Origin: RUG572 sp964386385
GTDB lineage: Bacteria; Verrucomicrobiota; Kiritimatiellia; RFP12; UBA1067
NCBI GenBank assembly: GCA_964386385.1
Contig: CAYLRN010000005.1
Coordinates: 62,001-126,000 of the forward strand
Length of the DNA: 64,000 nt
Direction: 5' to 3'
The notes under the pieces are model-generated. The model saw nothing but the letters and a program-made list of their open reading frames with translations, was not told the origin of the DNA and did not search any database. The position numbers and the translations under genes are program-made. This document shows, piece after piece, positions 62,901 through 64,000 of this stretch (position 1 is its first letter; each line of letters starts with the position of its first letter).

Positions 62901-63017
62901 ACAGATCCCTGGCAAAAGGTTGTCTGGCAACCGGGATATGAACGCTATGATGGCAAGGTGGCCGGAGATGAAGAAGGTGTTTGGGAGAATAAATGGTGGT
63001 ATTTGCTTCGGCATTGA
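59943..63017 (+). CDS. Tandem dynamin-like GTPase with C-terminal Trp-rich repeats
   Basis: 1024 residues from ATG 59943 (AAGGAGAAAG directly before). First GTPase: P-loop GDLQCGKST at 12-20, long insert as in GTPases 2 and 3, G3 changed to DCPSPYAG at about 218, then IFAINARSAK. Second GTPase: P-loop GEYQNGKST near 398-406, G3 DSPGFGAG near 556, VYALNSEKSR near 613. The membrane stalk of the sister proteins is missing. Residues 754-1024 are about six repeats of 41-49 residues with the pattern PGY.W ... V.W..G..HP...HVVS...EG.W.P. The N-terminal helical part of its sisters is also missing. The first domain may be GTP-binding only. Confidence 0.82.
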   Translation: MKGNMRELLLLGDLQCGKSTTFNAICDGREISPRGVGIRTTGCPISVQSISANEDEYAELVWKTDDELMLVMYDLVSGNLVDDWNGRALFPFKRPEKLPSLSDAYVRGFAQKAVHSEWERYRANPSYVTDINRLWIATLILRFYGTLKLDELRARTKVAPDDVKSLAVFPPDWGLRWQKDGEEAYWSLKKVAFAFLSKIVCHIHSQALERLGCVVTDCPSPYAGALEAECARRTMEKADAILYVLNGHKNLFESEMHNLSQMREIGLAHKFIFAINARSAKANIERNLRPVDFACLRNAGFPIEREEDIPVFNSLLAFNAKTTPSDSFAWRKETHSALSMYLGLEPFDDDDRDQILKLSQDKAGLYKASGLEAVLDEVEDRLSAGDCTQGRHLEIALVGEYQNGKSTIFNAMLGGRDLSSRGVNAKRSACTITACALPRDQEEYAEFEWRSEAMLDEIVAIGGASDGVGDEDVARLAKLVSRFRNCPELARLRKTERMPIKEAQRLLVYPVDWEPRWMQDGGGGTFKFDQIAWVFIGRVKYHVHSRLLTRLGCDLTDSPGFGAGEWDEALARAAILRADVLVCVLDKSKAMTSASPYVKRLRWTREVGKENSIVYALNSEKSRETAGEWQKVNVSTLETNGFEVDEWQAPVFNAELGRYAAKMRSANDDASRKNILRNACPVMGKWLEAGSEDRAMVKELCRDSRRMSREAGFDGFLDAVRRAVSDFREKERDGRLRVSPLGVGEDGAPVAENGFAWVDDSSFISRLMKGCRWKAGIPHAICPHVVSDEKERVWRPAPGYVYVNGRRDEFRVKWKPGLSHPDCPNVVSSKRSGTWSPAPGYAWVDETSWTTKWKKGVKWKADLRHPAVEHAFSHEEEGTWCADPGYIWRKKGDVLAGVRWKSGQKHPVVPHIVSRSKEGYWIPEEGYGWRLLSNRDERKAEDVHEGCKWQPYKDHPCLRHVCTTGTEGVWSTDPGYVFSESGSRESTDPWQKVVWQPGYERYDGKVAGDEEGVWENKWWYLLRH

Positions 63018-63098
63018 TTGCGGGTGTCTTTCTCGTGCGCTGATAATTGAACGGAGACGTGTTTGTGAAAGGCATGTATGTCGGATTGTCATTTTCGG

Positions 63099-63161
63099 GA
63101 GGGTCGCGCTCCTGCGCGACCGCGGTGACGGCGGACGCGCAGGAGCGCGTCCCTCCCATGG
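63099..63161. repeat. Stem-loop repeat pair before the DUF445 gene
   Basis: GGGAGGGTCGCG-CTCCTG-CGCGACC, a short link, then GCGGACGCG-CAGGAG-CGCGTCC-CTCCC. TAGAAT at 63217-63222 is the probable -10 of the next gene, 9 bp before its ATG. The remaining gap 63018-63231 has no gene. Confidence 0.7.
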
Positions 63162-63231
63162 AAAGGAAACGGGCAGCCCAGTCCGGCATTCAAGTGAAAT
63201 CCCGTCTGAAAACTGATAGAATGGTGGAGAC

Positions 63232-64000
63232 ATGAACAAAGGCAAGGAAAAGGAAACATCTGAGTTCGCGCTGCGCTGGCGGATCGTCGCAGACCCCAAA
63301 AAGGAAAAGGCGGCGAGGTGGTTCGCGGGACTGGAGCTGGTCCTGCTGCCGCTGAGCTTCGTGACGTTCGGCTACGTGGTCGTCGAGGCCGCGCTGTCGC
63401 GGTGCGGCGTTTCGCTTTCGTCGCATCTGCCGCCGGCGTTCGCCAGATGGGCTCTGCCCGTCCTCGTCGCGGGGGCGATAGGCTACGTCACGAACTGGCT
63501 TGCGATTCTCATGCTCTTCAAGCCATACGAGCGCAAGCCGTGGTGGTGGGGCTGGCGGCAGGGGCTCGTACCGCAGAACAAGGCGAAGATCGCGCGCCAG
63601 GTGGGCGAGCAGGTCTGCACGGAACTTCTGCCGCCCGCCGCGCTCGTCGCGGAGTTCACGCGGGAGATTCAGGCGTATCTGTCGCGTCCGGACGTGGTCG
63701 GCAAGGTCAAGGCGCTTGCGCTTGAAATGTTCGGACTCCACGAGAAGGACGTTGTGGCGTTCATCGTGCCACAGATCGAGTCCGCCGTCGACGGGCTTCT
63801 GAACCGCCTCATGACACCGGAGCGGATCCGCGCGTTCTGGGACGAGACGCTTGCGCCGCGCCTGAAGGACGAGCGGACGCGCACTTTCATGGCGGAGAAG
63901 GTCGTCGGCGCGATCAGGGACAACGCGCCGGAGCTCGTCAGGCGAATCCGCGACCAGCTCTCCGCTCATTTGCGCAGGAAGGTCTCGGCCATGCCCATCG
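63232..64000 (+). CDS. DUF445 membrane protein (partial, 3' end outside window)
   Basis: 256 residues visible. Two membrane segments (FAGLELVLLPLSFVTFGYVVVEAAL and LPVLVAGAIGYVTNWLAILMLFKPYERK) are followed by GLVPQNKAKIARQVGEQVCTELLP and long helices, the order of the DUF445 family. The family is of unknown function and membrane bound with a large cytosolic part. GC-rich composition returns here, so it probably belongs to the core genome rather than the accessory island. Confidence 0.88.
   Translation, partial: MNKGKEKETSEFALRWRIVADPKKEKAARWFAGLELVLLPLSFVTFGYVVVEAALSRCGVSLSSHLPPAFARWALPVLVAGAIGYVTNWLAILMLFKPYERKPWWWGWRQGLVPQNKAKIARQVGEQVCTELLPPAALVAEFTREIQAYLSRPDVVGKVKALALEMFGLHEKDVVAFIVPQIESAVDGLLNRLMTPERIRAFWDETLAPRLKDERTRTFMAEKVVGAIRDNAPELVRRIRDQLSAHLRRKVSAMPI

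Noticed and set aside
37085..63017. Prophage or integrative element
   Set aside because: No integrase, terminase, portal, capsid or conjugation genes and no tRNA at the borders; composition alone is not enough.

Overview
The window reads as a chromosome segment of an uncultured, GC-rich member of the PVC group, most likely a Kiritimatiellota/Verrucomicrobiota-type gut anaerobe (inference; there is no rRNA here). The support is several secreted glycosidases (GH2, GH106, GH29, a sialate O-acetylesterase), glucuronate isomerase, a cytochrome c domain of the hydrazine-synthase-alpha-like type, and four very large secreted beta-strand or LamG repeat proteins. Palindromic intergenic repeats are frequent, and several promoters sit so close to the start codon that leaderless mRNAs are likely. 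I saw no tRNA, rRNA, CRISPR array, integrase or transposase.

Layout. 1-2513 (minus strand): GH2 beta-galactosidase running off the left edge. 2798-3738: small ORF plus Fic protein. 3798-18339: glycan genes (GH106, GH29, glycosyltransferase, cytochrome-like protein, beta-helix surface protein, TIM-barrel-like protein, uxaC, sialate O-acetylesterase). 18401-20580: AAA-ATPase/PD-(D/E)XK gene and a large repeat island. 20702-33119: three more giant surface proteins around an AraC regulator and an acyltransferase. 33297-36913: housekeeping operon cysS-tmk-holB-ricT, closed by a probable terminator.

37085-63017 is an accessory island, all on the plus strand and visibly AT-richer in its first 12 kb. 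It holds about 30 genes: two AAA+ ATPases (one fused to a YbjN-like domain), four dynamin-like GTPase proteins (one with two GTPase domains and a C-terminal array of Trp-rich repeats), two TerB-like proteins, a DUF697-like membrane protein, an M48 metalloprotease with a C-terminal zinc ribbon, an extracytoplasmic-function (ECF)-like sigma factor, a secreted CxxC zinc-finger protein, a ribbon-helix-helix-like protein and many very small membrane or glycine/alanine-rich proteins in paralogous pairs. Three well separated places carry the same bipartite element, TGTCA(C/T)GTT-N14-CTCTAT, 42-62 bp before a start codon. I infer a single regulon, probably driven by the island's own sigma factor, whose products act at the membrane (GTPase remodelling, AAA+ machines, protease). 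I do not recognise this combination as a described system. A stress, membrane-repair or anti-phage role is inference.

From 63232 a DUF445 membrane protein begins and runs off the right edge. Most intergenic spaces carry GGGAGGGTCGCG-type stem-loops. Three of them are bracketed by TTAAGTGG arrays on the left and the complementary arrays on the right, and these arrays start exactly at the stop codon of the preceding gene.
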